Shown here: positions 10,125 through 19,523 of the stretch, piece after piece
Position numbering within the stretch: position 1 is the first letter of the stretch
Layout of the letters: every line of letters begins with the position of its first letter
Origin: Chromatium okenii
GTDB lineage: Bacteria > Pseudomonadota > Gammaproteobacteria > Chromatiales > Chromatiaceae
NCBI RefSeq assembly: GCF_002958735.1
Contig: NZ_PPGH01000013.1
Location: 103,736-167,735 of the forward strand
DNA length: 64,000 bases
Direction of reading: 5' to 3'
The notes under the pieces: generated by a model
What the model was told of the DNA's origin: nothing
Database searches by the model: none
The model's input: the letters and a program-made list of their open reading frames with translations, nothing else
Position numbers and translations under genes: made by a program

Positions 10125-10504
10125 GCGAAAAATCTCCCCGCTGCGAGCAGCGCGACAGTGAATGTTGGCGCGGCAATGAGCACCATTTGGGCGCTGCGCC
10201 GAGCGACCGGACGATCCAGTCCAATGTCTAAATCCAGCAACAAATGGCGCAGTCCAGCGAGCAGATGATGCAGCAGGCTCCACAGCAGAAGCAGCAGCGC
10301 CAGCGTGATCGGCCAACTGTTCAGAATGGCTGCCGTCGTCGCAAAACCGTCCGGCGTGGTGAGTGCCTGTTCCAACAGGATGGCGACGATTGGCAGCGCC
10401 AGCACCATCAACACACCGCTGAGGCGGTGAAGAATGGAGACGATGCCTGACGGCGGCAATTTGATGTGCCACAGGTTTAAAAAAATGGGACGCGATTTTG
10501 ACAT
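10121..10504 (-). CDS. sdhC: succinate dehydrogenase cytochrome b556 subunit
   Basis: Membrane haem b subunit of complex II, 127 residues with three helices. The N-terminal signature RPIFLNLWHIKLPPSGIVSI is followed by LHRLSGV, and the haem-ligand region HHLLAGLRHLLLD is present. First gene of the sdhCDA set, with four-base stop/start overlaps throughout. Confidence 0.95.
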   Translation of the reverse strand: MSKSRPIFLNLWHIKLPPSGIVSILHRLSGVLMVLALPIVAILLEQALTTPDGFATTAAILNSWPITLALLLLLWSLLHHLLAGLRHLLLDLDIGLDRPVARRSAQMVLIAAPTFTVALLAAGRFFA

Positions 10505-10530
10505 ATTTACTGTTAATTCAATGTTTTAAG

Positions 10531-10785
10531 TTAGCCGCCGGTCACTGGCGGAAAAAACGCCACTTCGTCGCCGTCACTGATTGGCGTGTGTGCTGGCGCA
10601 ATCTCTTGATTCACCGCACTAATCAAGTGCTGGCGCGGATCAAATGCCAGCGCCCAGCAGCCGCCGCGTTGCTGAAGATAATCGCGTAACGCGGCAACCG
10701 TATTGATTGCTGGCGGTAACGCGAACGCTTCTCCGCTGCAATCAAGCTGTTCGCGCAGACTGGCAAAATACAAAATGTTGACCAT
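10531..10785 (-). CDS. moaD: molybdopterin synthase sulfur carrier subunit
   Basis: Ubiquitin-like sulfur carrier of molybdopterin synthase, 84 residues, ending in the required Gly-Gly (FPPVTGG), which is adenylated and thiocarboxylated. The start at 10785 (MVNILYFASLREQ) matches MoaD proteins; the longer frame runs back into moeA. It lies 16 bases after moeA. MoaE is not in the window. Confidence 0.92.
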   Translation of the reverse strand: MVNILYFASLREQLDCSGEAFALPPAINTVAALRDYLQQRGGCWALAFDPRQHLISAVNQEIAPAHTPISDGDEVAFFPPVTGG

Positions 10786-10801
10786 GCTGGCGCAGCTCCA
10801 T

Positions 10802-12046
10802 TCAGTGCAACAAATCGGCAAACGGCAGGAAATCCACCAGATCGCCAGATGCAATCACGCGCCCCGGTGCAATCTCGATCAAACCATCCGCCCAAGTCAG
10901 CGATGACAACACCGCCGATGAGCGCGTGGGAAATACCGCTACTTCCAATTCGCCATCTGCGCCGGGTTGCAATCGGGCGCGGTGAAATTCGGTGCGTTTA
11001 TCCGGTTTCGGCCACTCAAAGCCAGCACGAATTTTTAGAACTCGCGGCGCGAGATCGCCAACGATTCCTTGTCGCCGCAGCACCACCGGACGCGCAAACA
11101 GACAGAACGTCACGAACAGCGATACCGGATTGCCGGGCGCACCGAGCACCGGCGTTCCGGCAATCGTGCCAAACGCAACCGGTTTGCCAGGGCGAATGTT
11201 GATATTCCACAGCTCAAGAGTGCCGATTTCTTCGATGGCCGGTTTGAGATGATCTTCTTCGCCGACCGAGACGCCGCCGCTGGCGAGAATCAAATCTGCT
11301 TCCCGCGCTCCGCGTTGCAGCGCGGCAATCGTGGCTTCTCGCGTGTCAGCAACGCTGCCGATTTCCACCACCTCACAACCCAGCCCGCGCAGCAAACCGC
11401 TCAACAGGAATTGATTGGCGTTGTAAATCTGCCCCGGCTGCAGCGGTTCGCCCGGCTGCGCCAGCTCATCGCCGGTGGTCAAAATCGCCACGCGCAACCG
11501 TTGATAAACCGTTACTTGCGCCACTCCGACTGCTGCGACCAAACCCAAATGCGCTGCCGTCAAGCGCGTTCCGGCAGCGATGATTTCTGCGCCAGCGCGG
11601 ACATCTTCACCAACGCGGCGGATGTTCGCGCCAGCTTTGCAATCCAGCGGAATGCGCACTTGATCGCCGTTGCGTTCGCAAATTTCCTGCACCACGACGG
11701 TATCCGCGCCAGCGGGAATCGGTGCGCCGGTGAAAATCCGTGCTGCCGTGCCTGATTCCAGTGCCACGCCAGTTGCGCCCGCCGGAATCCGTTGCGTCAC
11801 CAGCAGTTGCCCGTCATGCGTTGCCAAATCGGCGTGACGAATCGCATAACCATCCATCGCGCTGTTATCCCAACTGGGCACGGCGCTGGCACTGGTTAAT
11901 GGCGCAGCCAACACGCGCCCCAGTGCTGCATCGAGCGGAATGATTTCGCTGGCGGTGATCGGCGTGACGTGCGCCAGCAAAAAATCAATGGCTTCCTGTT
12001 TGGTGAGTGGACGGCGCGAATCGGTGCAAGTGTTGGGAATACGCAT
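10802..12046 (-). CDS. moeA: molybdopterin molybdenumtransferase
   Basis: Inserts molybdate into adenylated molybdopterin, 414 residues. Seen: the N-terminal PSWDNSAMDGYAIR motif, the GAPIPAGADTVV stretch, the MoCF_biosynth core TTGDELAQPG then ASGGVSVGEEDH, and the C-terminal LGAPGNPVS. Part of a minus-strand moaB-moeA-moaD run, with moaB ending four bases upstream. Confidence 0.96.
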   Translation of the reverse strand: MRIPNTCTDSRRPLTKQEAIDFLLAHVTPITASEIIPLDAALGRVLAAPLTSASAVPSWDNSAMDGYAIRHADLATHDGQLLVTQRIPAGATGVALESGTAARIFTGAPIPAGADTVVVQEICERNGDQVRIPLDCKAGANIRRVGEDVRAGAEIIAAGTRLTAAHLGLVAAVGVAQVTVYQRLRVAILTTGDELAQPGEPLQPGQIYNANQFLLSGLLRGLGCEVVEIGSVADTREATIAALQRGAREADLILASGGVSVGEEDHLKPAIEEIGTLELWNINIRPGKPVAFGTIAGTPVLGAPGNPVSLFVTFCLFARPVVLRRQGIVGDLAPRVLKIRAGFEWPKPDKRTEFHRARLQPGADGELEVAVFPTRSSAVLSSLTWADGLIEIAPGRVIASGDLVDFLPFADLLH

Positions 12047-12050
12047 AAAA

Positions 12051-12581
12051 TCAATGCTCTAACAGGCGCGGCAGCAGTTGCGCGAAATTACAGGGGCGAG
12101 TGCGGTTGTCCAATTGCGCCAGCAAAATCTGTTCCCACGCGGTGCGACACGCGCCAGTCGAACCGGGTAAACAGAAAATAAACGTGCCATTCGCCAAACC
12201 GCCGAACGCCCGCGATTGCACGGTTGAAGTGCCAATTTCCGCCAGCGACAAGTGCCGAAACAGTTCGCCAAAACCTTCGATCTGTTTATCGAGCAGCGGC
12301 AGCACTGCTTCTGGAGTGCTGTCGCGTCCGGTGACGCCAGTGCCGCCGGTGCTCAGAATGACGTGCACTGCGGCATCGGCAATCCACTGCGAAAACACCG
12401 CTCGCAATTGGTAAACGTCATCGCGGACGATGGCTTTGGCGACGACCTGATGCCCAGCGCATTCAGCGGATTCCTTGAGAAATTTGCCAGAAGTGTCCTG
12501 CGCTTCAGTGCGGCTATCGGAGACGGTGAGGATGGCGATATTGAGCGGTGAAAAGGCTGGCGCAGTGAAAGATGCGGTCAT
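12051..12581 (-). CDS. moaB: molybdenum cofactor biosynthesis protein B
   Basis: MoaB/MogA-type molybdopterin adenylyltransferase-fold protein, 176 residues. Motifs: LTVSDSRTEAQDTSG, ILSTGGTGVTGRDSTPEAV and FCLPGSTGACRTAWE. The start overlaps the stop of the upstream zinc-binding protein gene (ATGA), so the four genes are probably one transcript. Confidence 0.95.
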   Translation of the reverse strand: MTASFTAPAFSPLNIAILTVSDSRTEAQDTSGKFLKESAECAGHQVVAKAIVRDDVYQLRAVFSQWIADAAVHVILSTGGTGVTGRDSTPEAVLPLLDKQIEGFGELFRHLSLAEIGTSTVQSRAFGGLANGTFIFCLPGSTGACRTAWEQILLAQLDNRTRPCNFAQLLPRLLEH

Positions 12582-13465
12582 TTGCTGGCAGCCGTTTCTG
12601 CGAGCACACGCGCAATGCGCCGCAGCGTTGCAAAATAATCGGCAGCCAGCGGATCAATACTTTCTACTTTGCCATCAATCGCTTGCGCCACCTGCGCTGC
12701 AGCTTTGGGAGAGAATTGCGGTTGCACCAAAATGACATGCACTGCTTCGCGCTGCGCTTGTTCAATTAACGCAACAAGCTGACGAGCGCTGGGTTCTTTG
12801 CCGGCATGTTCAATCGTGATTTGTTCCAGACCGTAAGCCGCTGCGAAATAACCCCACGCCGGATGAAACACCATAAATCGCCGTTGGCGCAGTCCCATCA
12901 ATTCAGCGCGAATTTCGTGGTCAAGTGCGTCCAATTCAGCGGTAAATGCGGCGAGATTAGTGCGGTAATCCGCAGCGTGAGTGGAATCAATGTTCGCCAG
13001 CGCGGTTTCCATCGTCACCGCCATTTGCTTCACCAACAGCGGACTTGTCCATAGGTGCGGGTCGAGTTCGACGCTGGCGTGCTCATGCGCGGGCTTTTCA
13101 TTTGCTGCATCGTGCTCATCATCTTCATGCGCAGCCAGCGGTTGCAGCGCGATTCCGTCACGCGCATCAATGATTTTGAGTTGCGGATTTGCCGCTTGAA
13201 TGCGCGGCAGCCACGCAGTTTCAAACGGAATTCCGATTCGAATGTACAGATCGGCATTTGCTAATCGCTTGATTTGACTCGGCGTTGGTTCGTAAGTGTG
13301 CGGATTTGCGCCCGGTTTCACCAACGCTTCAGCGATGACATGACTGCCGCCAATGCGTTCCACAAAAGTTTGTTGCGGCAACACGCTGACGAAAATGTGC
13401 AGCGGTTCTGCGCTCTGCGCCAGCGGAATAAACAATAAAAACAAATAACACAATTTTTTCATCAA
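12578..13465 (-). CDS. znuA: zinc ABC transporter substrate-binding protein (ZnuA-like)
   Basis: Periplasmic cluster 9 metal-binding protein, 295 residues, with a signal peptide (about 18 residues ending QSA). Metal ligands are visible as PHTYEPTPS, DPHLWTSP and FHPAWGYFAAAYG. The short histidine/acid-rich loop HEDDEHDAANEKPAHEH near residues 112-128 is typical of zinc rather than manganese binders. ZnuB/ZnuC are not next to it; instead it heads the molybdopterin genes. Some members of this family serve organisms that lack a linked permease. Confidence 0.9.
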   Translation of the reverse strand: MMKKLCYLFLLFIPLAQSAEPLHIFVSVLPQQTFVERIGGSHVIAEALVKPGANPHTYEPTPSQIKRLANADLYIRIGIPFETAWLPRIQAANPQLKIIDARDGIALQPLAAHEDDEHDAANEKPAHEHASVELDPHLWTSPLLVKQMAVTMETALANIDSTHAADYRTNLAAFTAELDALDHEIRAELMGLRQRRFMVFHPAWGYFAAAYGLEQITIEHAGKEPSARQLVALIEQAQREAVHVILVQPQFSPKAAAQVAQAIDGKVESIDPLAADYFATLRRIARVLAETAASK

Positions 13466-13545
13466 TGAGCGCCTCTTTGCGCTACAACAGAATAATCAAC
13501 ACTGGTGAATTAAATACTTGCGGATTGATGTAAAAAAACAGCGAT

Positions 13546-13788
13546 TTAACGCAATTCAGCGTATCGCTGTTTAATTTTCTGGATTTTATACACCACGCTT
13601 TTATTGAGCAGATGAAATACTTTGCGTTGGGTGACGCGATAACTGCTGTGCGAATCACCAATGAGTTCTAATCGCGCTTGAAAATACGCCATATCCGTTT
13701 CCAGCCGCGCCAGCCGCAATCTCTGGCGCTGGCGGTCATCAATCTCAGCAACTGGAGTTTTTGGATCAGCCATTGCCGAATTGCTCAA
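13546..13788 (-). CDS. small conserved charged protein, function unknown
   Basis: An 80-residue protein rich in Arg and Gln (RQRQRLRLARLETDMAYFQA), predicted mostly helical, with no membrane segment or cysteine. I do not recognise a named family. It directly follows the chemoreceptor gene on the same strand (two bases apart), so it may be co-transcribed. The start could also be the internal Met at residue 6. Confidence 0.6.
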   Translation of the reverse strand: MSNSAMADPKTPVAEIDDRQRQRLRLARLETDMAYFQARLELIGDSHSSYRVTQRKVFHLLNKSVVYKIQKIKQRYAELR

Positions 13789-13790
13789 TG

Positions 13791-15431
13791 TTAGCGCGTG
13801 TCGCCAAACCGTTCGGCGTGGCTGCGCAATTCTGTTGCCAATTGGATGAGTTTGACGCTTGCAGTTTCCAAATGCGCCAAACCAGTGTTACCGCGATGCG
13901 TGGCATCACTAATCGCAATCACGCCTTGATTGATTTCATTTGCCACTGCGGTTTGCTCCTCGGCGGCGCTGGCAATTTGTAGCATTGATGCCGAAATACC
14001 ACCAATGGCATCTGTCATGGATTTCAACGCCAAACCCGCTTTATTTGCAGCAGTCATGGCGGTTTGCGCACTTTGTTGACTGTGCACAATTACGGTTCCT
14101 GCTCGCCGCGAACTCTGTTGCAATTGCGCCACCATCACCTCGATTTCCCGCGCTGAAGCGTGCGTCCGCTGCGCCAAAGTACGCACTTCATCGGCAACCA
14201 CCGCAAACCCGCGCCCCGCCTCGCCAGCGCGAGCCGCTTCAATTGCCGCGTTAAGCGCCAGCAAATTGGTTTGTTCGGTCACGCTCTGAATCACTTCTAA
14301 AACTTTACCAATGCCGAGCATGTCTTGTTCCAGCGAGCGAATGGTGTCGCTGGCATGAGTGACATTTTCAACCAACGTGGTGGTCGCGCTCACGGTATCG
14401 GTCACTGCCCCTTGTCCCTGATCGGTAAGCGTTTTTGCCTGTTGCGCAGCGGTCGCAGCATCCGCAGTGTTGCGAGCAATTTCTTCCGCCGAAGCAGTCA
14501 TTTCGTGCATTGCTGCCGCGACCTGTTCAGTTTCTGAAAGCTGGCGCTGGGCACTGCCCCGTGCTTCCATCAGACCATCTGACATCTGTCCCGTCGCAGC
14601 AGCCAGCGTCAGCGCCGAACCGTTGATTTGCTCTACCAGCGTCCGCAGCCATTCAGTCATGCGATCAAAATCCCGCGCCAGCTCGCCAATTTCATTGCGC
14701 ACCGTCAGATTGACACGCACTGACAAATCCGAGTGCTGAAGAATACGCATCATCGTTGTGCGCAGCTTGCCAAATTGACCAATGATTGAATGGTAGAACC
14801 CAAAACCCAATAAAATCACCAGCGCAATTGCGCCAATTGCTAATGCAATAAAAACCATCAGCGCATTATGATAAGTCAATTGCGCTTGTTCGCGTTCCTG
14901 TTCAGCAACGCGCAATTGCAAATCCACCAATGCAGTAATGGTTTCGCTAATTGGATCAATTTGTTCATATAGCGGACCGTCAAAATCGTGCAATTGCCCA
15001 GCAACGCTACCTTGTTGACTGCGTAATCGCGTTAGCAACCGCATAACGCTGGCATTGGCGGCAGCAAAACGGCTGGTTGCTTGATCAGCAAGGAATTTTT
15101 CATCAGCGGTAAGTTGCGTCTGAAGATAGGCTTGCCAATGGTTGCTAATACGCTCTTGCGCCAATTGCACTGCTGCCTGCGTTTGTTCCGCAGTGAAGCG
15201 TCCGGCATTGGCTTTATTGACTGCATCAATAATTCGTACTGCGTATTCATCAGCAACACTTTTCAATTGTTCTAATGGCACCACGCGATCCAGATAAATG
15301 CGATCAATTCCTTGATTCACTGCTCGCAAAAGACTAATAGAAGTCACGCCAATAAGGAGCATGGCAAGACTTGGTATTAAAGCGAGCAGGATAATTTTTG
15401 TGCTGATTTTGGCGTGATCTATCCATTGCAT
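13791..15431 (-). CDS. methyl-accepting chemotaxis protein
   Basis: Membrane chemoreceptor, 546 residues. N-terminal helix (residues 12-34), a periplasmic four-helix-bundle sensor (to about 190), a second helix (about 190-212), HAMP, then the cytoplasmic signalling domain. The hairpin tip is visible as [19 protein letters not shown] followed by [12 protein letters not shown], where CheA/CheW bind. The ligand cannot be predicted from sequence. Confidence 0.95.
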   Translation of the reverse strand: MQWIDHAKISTKIILLALIPSLAMLLIGVTSISLLRAVNQGIDRIYLDRVVPLEQLKSVADEYAVRIIDAVNKANAGRFTAEQTQAAVQLAQERISNHWQAYLQTQLTADEKFLADQATSRFAAANASVMRLLTRLRSQQGSVAGQLHDFDGPLYEQIDPISETITALVDLQLRVAEQEREQAQLTYHNALMVFIALAIGAIALVILLGFGFYHSIIGQFGKLRTTMMRILQHSDLSVRVNLTVRNEIGELARDFDRMTEWLRTLVEQINGSALTLAAATGQMSDGLMEARGSAQRQLSETEQVAAAMHEMTASAEEIARNTADAATAAQQAKTLTDQGQGAVTDTVSATTTLVENVTHASDTIRSLEQDMLGIGKVLEVIQSVTEQTNLLALNAAIEAARAGEAGRGFAVVADEVRTLAQRTHASAREIEVMVAQLQQSSRRAGTVIVHSQQSAQTAMTAANKAGLALKSMTDAIGGISASMLQIASAAEEQTAVANEINQGVIAISDATHRGNTGLAHLETASVKLIQLATELRSHAERFGDTR

Positions 15432-15548
15432 TGCTGGTGTATCTCGGTTGATTTCAAGTGCTCAAGTGCAGCGAAAATTGGGCAACAAGTTAGATTTTCC
15501 AATGTTAGCAATGACGGATGACGCTCAAGCGAACGGTCAAAATTGCAT

Positions 15549-15992
15549 TTATGGACGCAGCAGCGGTGCTATTTCTGCGAGCATCGCGGTCATCGCGGTT
15601 TCACCCGCAGGTGACAGGCGATAATCGGCGTAATCAAATGACGCGCCGCCGCCGGTGATGAGATAGCTTTCTGGCGTGTGGTTGTAGAGTGCAGCGCACC
15701 AGCCCAGCAGTTCACGCGGATCGAGAAAGTGCGCCATGCTGGATGCTGCGCATACGCTTGGAATGAGGCGCTGACTGCGCACTGCGCCGGGTTCGAGATC
15801 AACTGCTGCGTCGAGAAAAATCACCCGTTGCACGGCGAGCAGTTCGGTGATCAGTTCAGCCGTGAGAATGTGGCGAGCGATGACGCTCACATGCGCGGGA
15901 ACGCCGTTTTGTTCCAGTCGATCTGCAACCAACACGCCAAGCGCATCATCGCCACGAATCGGGCTGCCGTAACCAATCACCAAAATCTTCAT
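15549..15992 (-). CDS. hoxW: NiFe-hydrogenase maturation protease
   Basis: HybD/HoxW-type endopeptidase that removes the C-terminal tail of the hydrogenase large subunit after nickel insertion, 147 residues. Motifs: GYGSPIRGDDALG and FLDAAVDLEPG (nickel-sensing acidic residues), then the ALYNHTPESYLITGGG region. The start ATG overlaps the hoxH stop (ATGA), which argues it processes this HoxH. Confidence 0.92.
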   Translation of the reverse strand: MKILVIGYGSPIRGDDALGVLVADRLEQNGVPAHVSVIARHILTAELITELLAVQRVIFLDAAVDLEPGAVRSQRLIPSVCAASSMAHFLDPRELLGWCAALYNHTPESYLITGGGASFDYADYRLSPAGETAMTAMLAEIAPLLRP

Positions 15993-17431
15993 GCAAAACA
16001 TCCGTCTGCGCGAGTCAGCGTGTCCACGATTTGCCCAGCAGCATTTTTCAATTCAATGCGCAGTGGCATCTGTCCGAAAGCGTGTGAAGCGCACGACAAA
16101 CACGGATCGAAGCAGCGAATCACTGCCTCCACGCGATTTAACATGCCTTCTTGCAGGTGGTTTCCATCGACGTAAGTTTCCGCAACCTGCTTAATCGCTT
16201 GATTCATCGCCAGATTGTTGTGACCGGTGGCGATAATGAGATTGACCCAAGTAATCAGCCCATCGTCATCAATGCGGTAATGGTGAATGAGCGTGCCGCG
16301 TGGCGCTTCGGAAACGCCGATCCCTTCATTGCGATTGCTGCGGGCGCGAGCGCGGACGCGAGAATCCAGAATCGCTGCGTCTTTAAGCAATCGCTCCATC
16401 ATTTCAATGGCATAAATGATTTCGACCAAACGGGCGTAGTGATAATGAAAGCTGCTGGTGATCGGACCGGATTCCTGCAACATGTGGAATTCCGCCAGCG
16501 CGACATCGGCATAAGGCGTTCCGCAGGCTTGCGCGTTATTGAGTCGCGCCAGCGGGCCGACACGATAAATACCTTTCGGATAACCCTGCGGTTTGTAATA
16601 CGGAAATTTCATGTAACTGAAATCCTCCACCGCCTCGCCAATCAGCCGTTCAAATTCTTCCGGCGGAACCATGTCTTCCACGATGCGCCCTTGCGCGTCC
16701 TTAATTCGCAACAGCCCGTCGTAATGTTCCAAATTGCCCTGCGGCGTGACCAAACTCAGAAACATGGTCGGTAACGTGCCGAAATGGTCGGCTTCATGTT
16801 TGAACTTCGGCAGCAGCGTCTTGAAAAAAGCGTAGGTGCGCCGCGCAATTTCCAGCGCCTCCGGCAACAGTTTGAGCATGGCATCACGTTTTTCCAGCGT
16901 GAGCGGTTCATTGACACCGCCGGGCACAACCCACGTCGGATGAATCTTTTTGCCACCGAGCATTTCGATGATGGTTTGCCCGATCTGGCGCAGGCGAATT
17001 CCGTCGCGGGCGAGATCGGGATGCTGGCGCATCACGCCGAAAATGTTGCGCGACGCGGGATCGGAGTCCCAGCCGAGCAGCAAATCCGGCGAGGACAGAT
17101 GAAAAAACGACAGCGCGTGTGATTGTAAAAACTGCGCTAAGTTCATAATCCGCCGAAGTTTTTCCGCTGTTGGCGGAATACTGACCGCCAGCAAATGATC
17201 GCAGGCTTTGTTGGAAGCGAGCAGGTGACTGACTGGGCAAATGCCGCAGGTGCGAGCAGTGAGCGCGGGCATTTCGCGGTAGGGGCGACCTTCGCAGAAT
17301 TTCTCAAACCCGCGAAATTGGGTGAGATGAAACCGCGCATCTTCTACTGCGCCGTCGTCGCTGAGTTGCAGGCTGATGCGGGCGTGACCTTCGATGCGCG
17401 TGACCGGTTCAATGCTGATGGTGCGGCTCAT
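15989..17431 (-). CDS. hoxH: NiFe-hydrogenase large subunit, HoxH (group 3) type
   Basis: Carries the NiFe(CN)2CO active site, 480 residues from the ATG at 17431 (MSRTISIEPVTRIEGHARIS). L1 motif RTCGICPVSH and L2 motif DPCLSCASHAFGQMPL supply the four nickel-binding cysteines. About 27 residues follow the L2 histidine and would be removed by the adjacent protease. No HoxY, HoxF, HoxU or HoxE gene is in the window, so the electron partner is unknown. The upstream gene is a HyfB-like proton-channel subunit, an unusual neighbour for a soluble bidirectional hydrogenase. Confidence 0.94.
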   Translation of the reverse strand: MSRTISIEPVTRIEGHARISLQLSDDGAVEDARFHLTQFRGFEKFCEGRPYREMPALTARTCGICPVSHLLASNKACDHLLAVSIPPTAEKLRRIMNLAQFLQSHALSFFHLSSPDLLLGWDSDPASRNIFGVMRQHPDLARDGIRLRQIGQTIIEMLGGKKIHPTWVVPGGVNEPLTLEKRDAMLKLLPEALEIARRTYAFFKTLLPKFKHEADHFGTLPTMFLSLVTPQGNLEHYDGLLRIKDAQGRIVEDMVPPEEFERLIGEAVEDFSYMKFPYYKPQGYPKGIYRVGPLARLNNAQACGTPYADVALAEFHMLQESGPITSSFHYHYARLVEIIYAIEMMERLLKDAAILDSRVRARARSNRNEGIGVSEAPRGTLIHHYRIDDDGLITWVNLIIATGHNNLAMNQAIKQVAETYVDGNHLQEGMLNRVEAVIRCFDPCLSCASHAFGQMPLRIELKNAAGQIVDTLTRADGCFA

Positions 17432-17507
17432 GGTGAAGATTCCTGTAAATGATGAATGCAAAAAATGATGCAATGAATGGAGACAAAACGTTGATCGTGA
17501 TCAATCT

Positions 17508-19523
17508 TTAAGTCCACGAAATCACCCACAGCAAGGCTAATAACGTTGCCAACGTCCAACCCAAATAAACCCGCACATTGCCGGATTGCAAACGCACCAC
17601 GCGCCGTGATGCAGATTCCACTGCCTGCGCGATTGGCAAATACAATAATCCCCACAAACGATCCGTGATTTTAAGTCGATAGCGCGGCATCGTGTCATTC
17701 AATGCCGGGTGCGTTTCATCCATTTCAAAGAGCAGACCAAATACGCGCCGCATTGGTTGTGCGAATGCAGTTGCGGTGTATTGCATTCGCGGTGATGGTG
17801 GCGCAAACCCGCAATCCCACGGATCACGGCGGCGCATTCGGCGCGGCACTCCACGCAAAAACCACCAGAACGCCGATCCCGCAATCAGCGCCAACAACAC
17901 AATCGTCAATGGTGCGCTGTAACTTGCAGTGTCTGAGGAAATGGGTGTTAACCACAGCCAACCATTGGCGCTGGCTTGCGGCAAACCGACATGCAGCAGC
18001 CCTTCAGATACTGGCTCCAGCAGCGCGATGATTTGCGTCGGCAACACGCCGCAGAGGACGCAGAGCGCCGCTAATATGCCCTGTCCAATGCGCATTCCTA
18101 ACGCACCTTGGCGCGTGTGGCGCACATGCCGCGATCGCGCTTGTCCCAAAAATGCGATGCCGTAAACCTTGACGAAAGTCGCTGCGACCAGTGCGCCAGT
18201 GAGCGCCAGCACGGCGGAAGCAATTGGAATCAAACTGCGCAATACGCCGCTTTCTAATTGCCACGCTTGCAGTGCTGCTTGAAAAATCAGCCATTCAGAC
18301 ACAAAACCGTTGAATGGCGGCAGCGCCGAAATGGATAACGCGCCAATTAAAAAAAACATTCCCGTCCACGGCATTCGGCGCAATAGTCCGCCCATTTGCT
18401 CTAAATCGCGTTCGTGGGCGCTGTGCAAAATTGCGCCTGCGCCAAAAAACAGCAGACTTTTGAATAGTGCGTGATTGAGGCTGTGATAGAGCGCCGCAAC
18501 AAAAGCCAATGCGCCGAGCAGTGGATTGCCGGTGCTGAGAAATACCAGTGCCAGCCCTAAAGCAATGAAAATAATGCCGAGATTCTCGACTGACGAATAC
18601 GCGAGCAGTCGTTTAAGGTCAGTTTGCATCAATGCGAATAACACGCCCATTAACGCCGATAAACTGCCGATGACAATCAGCGTCACGCCCCATTGCCATT
18701 GGAATTGCCCAATCAAATCAAACACGACGCGGATAAATCCGTATACCGCTACTTTTAACATCACGCCGGACATCAGCGCGAAATGTGCGACGGCGCGGCG
18801 GGATGCGCTTCTGGTAGCCATGCGTGCAGCGGCACGAGTCCGGCTTTCATGCCAAAACCGATGAATGCCAGCATGAAGGCGATGCTGCCCAGCCAGAGGA
18901 CAGCGGCGCGGTGCGCATCGCAGCAAATTCAAAGCTGTGTCCGAATGCAGCCAACACGCCAAATCCCAGCAAAATCGCCAGTCCGCCAGGTGCGCCATCA
19001 GTAAATATAAAAATGCTGCGCGGCGATTGGCGGCGCTTTCGTGCTGAAACGCGACCAGAAAATAGGACGCGAGCGACATCAATTCCCATGCCACCATAAA
19101 CACGAAAGCGTCATCGGCCAGTACGACCAGCAACATTCCAGTTAAAAACAAGCCGCTAAATCCGCCCAGCGCAGTCAGTGAATCGCGCCCGCGCTCGAAA
19201 TCGCGGACGTATGCTGGCGCGTAAATCCCGACTGCGCTGGTGACTAAACCAATCAGCAGCAATAGAAACCCAGACAGTGCGTCCACGCGAATGTGCCACG
19301 GCAGCCACGGCAACCCGAACGGCAGCGTCATTGCGACATTGCTGTGCAAAATCAATGCGCTTAATCCCGCTGCCAGCGCCGCTACACCGGATAAACCCAG
19401 CAGCGGCGTTGCCACCAACCGCAGCACACGCGGTTCGCGGTTGGCAAATAACGACACTGCGGATGAAGTCAGCGCCAGCGTGATTGCTGCCAGCGCCAAT
19501 AGCAACACGGGCGGAGCATTCAT
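17508..19523 (-). CDS. hyfB: hydrogenase-4 component B-like proton-conducting subunit (three frameshifts)
   Basis: Membrane antiporter-like subunit of the HyfB/NuoL/MrpA superfamily, about 670 residues. Normal frame up to MAHL (about residue 185) and from ALMSGVMLK on. The 225 bases between (about 18785-19010) read correctly only in two other frames. They give [20 protein letters not shown] and then [20 protein letters not shown], which contains the pump Lys and His. Three single-base losses restore the protein and keep the total in frame. The C-terminal DPWDCGF and [14 protein letters not shown] are HyfB hallmarks. The start ATG overlaps the epimerase stop. Confidence 0.85.
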   Translation of the reverse strand: MNAPPVLLLALAAITLALTSSAVSLFANREPRVLRLVATPLLGLSGVAALAAGLSALILHSNVAMTLPFGLPWLPWHIRVDALSGFLLLLIGLVTSAVGIYAPAYVRDFERGRDSLTALGGFSGLFLTGMLLVVLADDAFVFMVAWELMSLASYFLVAFQHESAANRRAAFLYLLMAHLADWRFCWDLACWLHSDTALNLLRCAPRRCPLAGQHRLHAGIHRFWHESRTRAAARMATRSASRRAVAHFALMSGVMLKVAVYGFIRVVFDLIGQFQWQWGVTLIVIGSLSALMGVLFALMQTDLKRLLAYSSVENLGIIFIALGLALVFLSTGNPLLGALAFVAALYHSLNHALFKSLLFFGAGAILHSAHERDLEQMGGLLRRMPWTGMFFLIGALSISALPPFNGFVSEWLIFQAALQAWQLESGVLRSLIPIASAVLALTGALVAATFVKVYGIAFLGQARSRHVRHTRQGALGMRIGQGILAALCVLCGVLPTQIIALLEPVSEGLLHVGLPQASANGWLWLTPISSDTASYSAPLTIVLLALIAGSAFWWFLRGVPRRMRRRDPWDCGFAPPSPRMQYTATAFAQPMRRVFGLLFEMDETHPALNDTMPRYRLKITDRLWGLLYLPIAQAVESASRRVVRLQSGNVRVYLGWTLATLLALLWVISWT

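Noticed and set aside
9972..10472. 166-codon minus-strand frame
   Set aside because: Its last 50 codons are the start of sdhD; the rest is an out-of-frame read of sdhC.
16151..16774. 207-codon plus-strand frame opposite hoxH
   Set aside because: Antisense shadow of a conserved gene.
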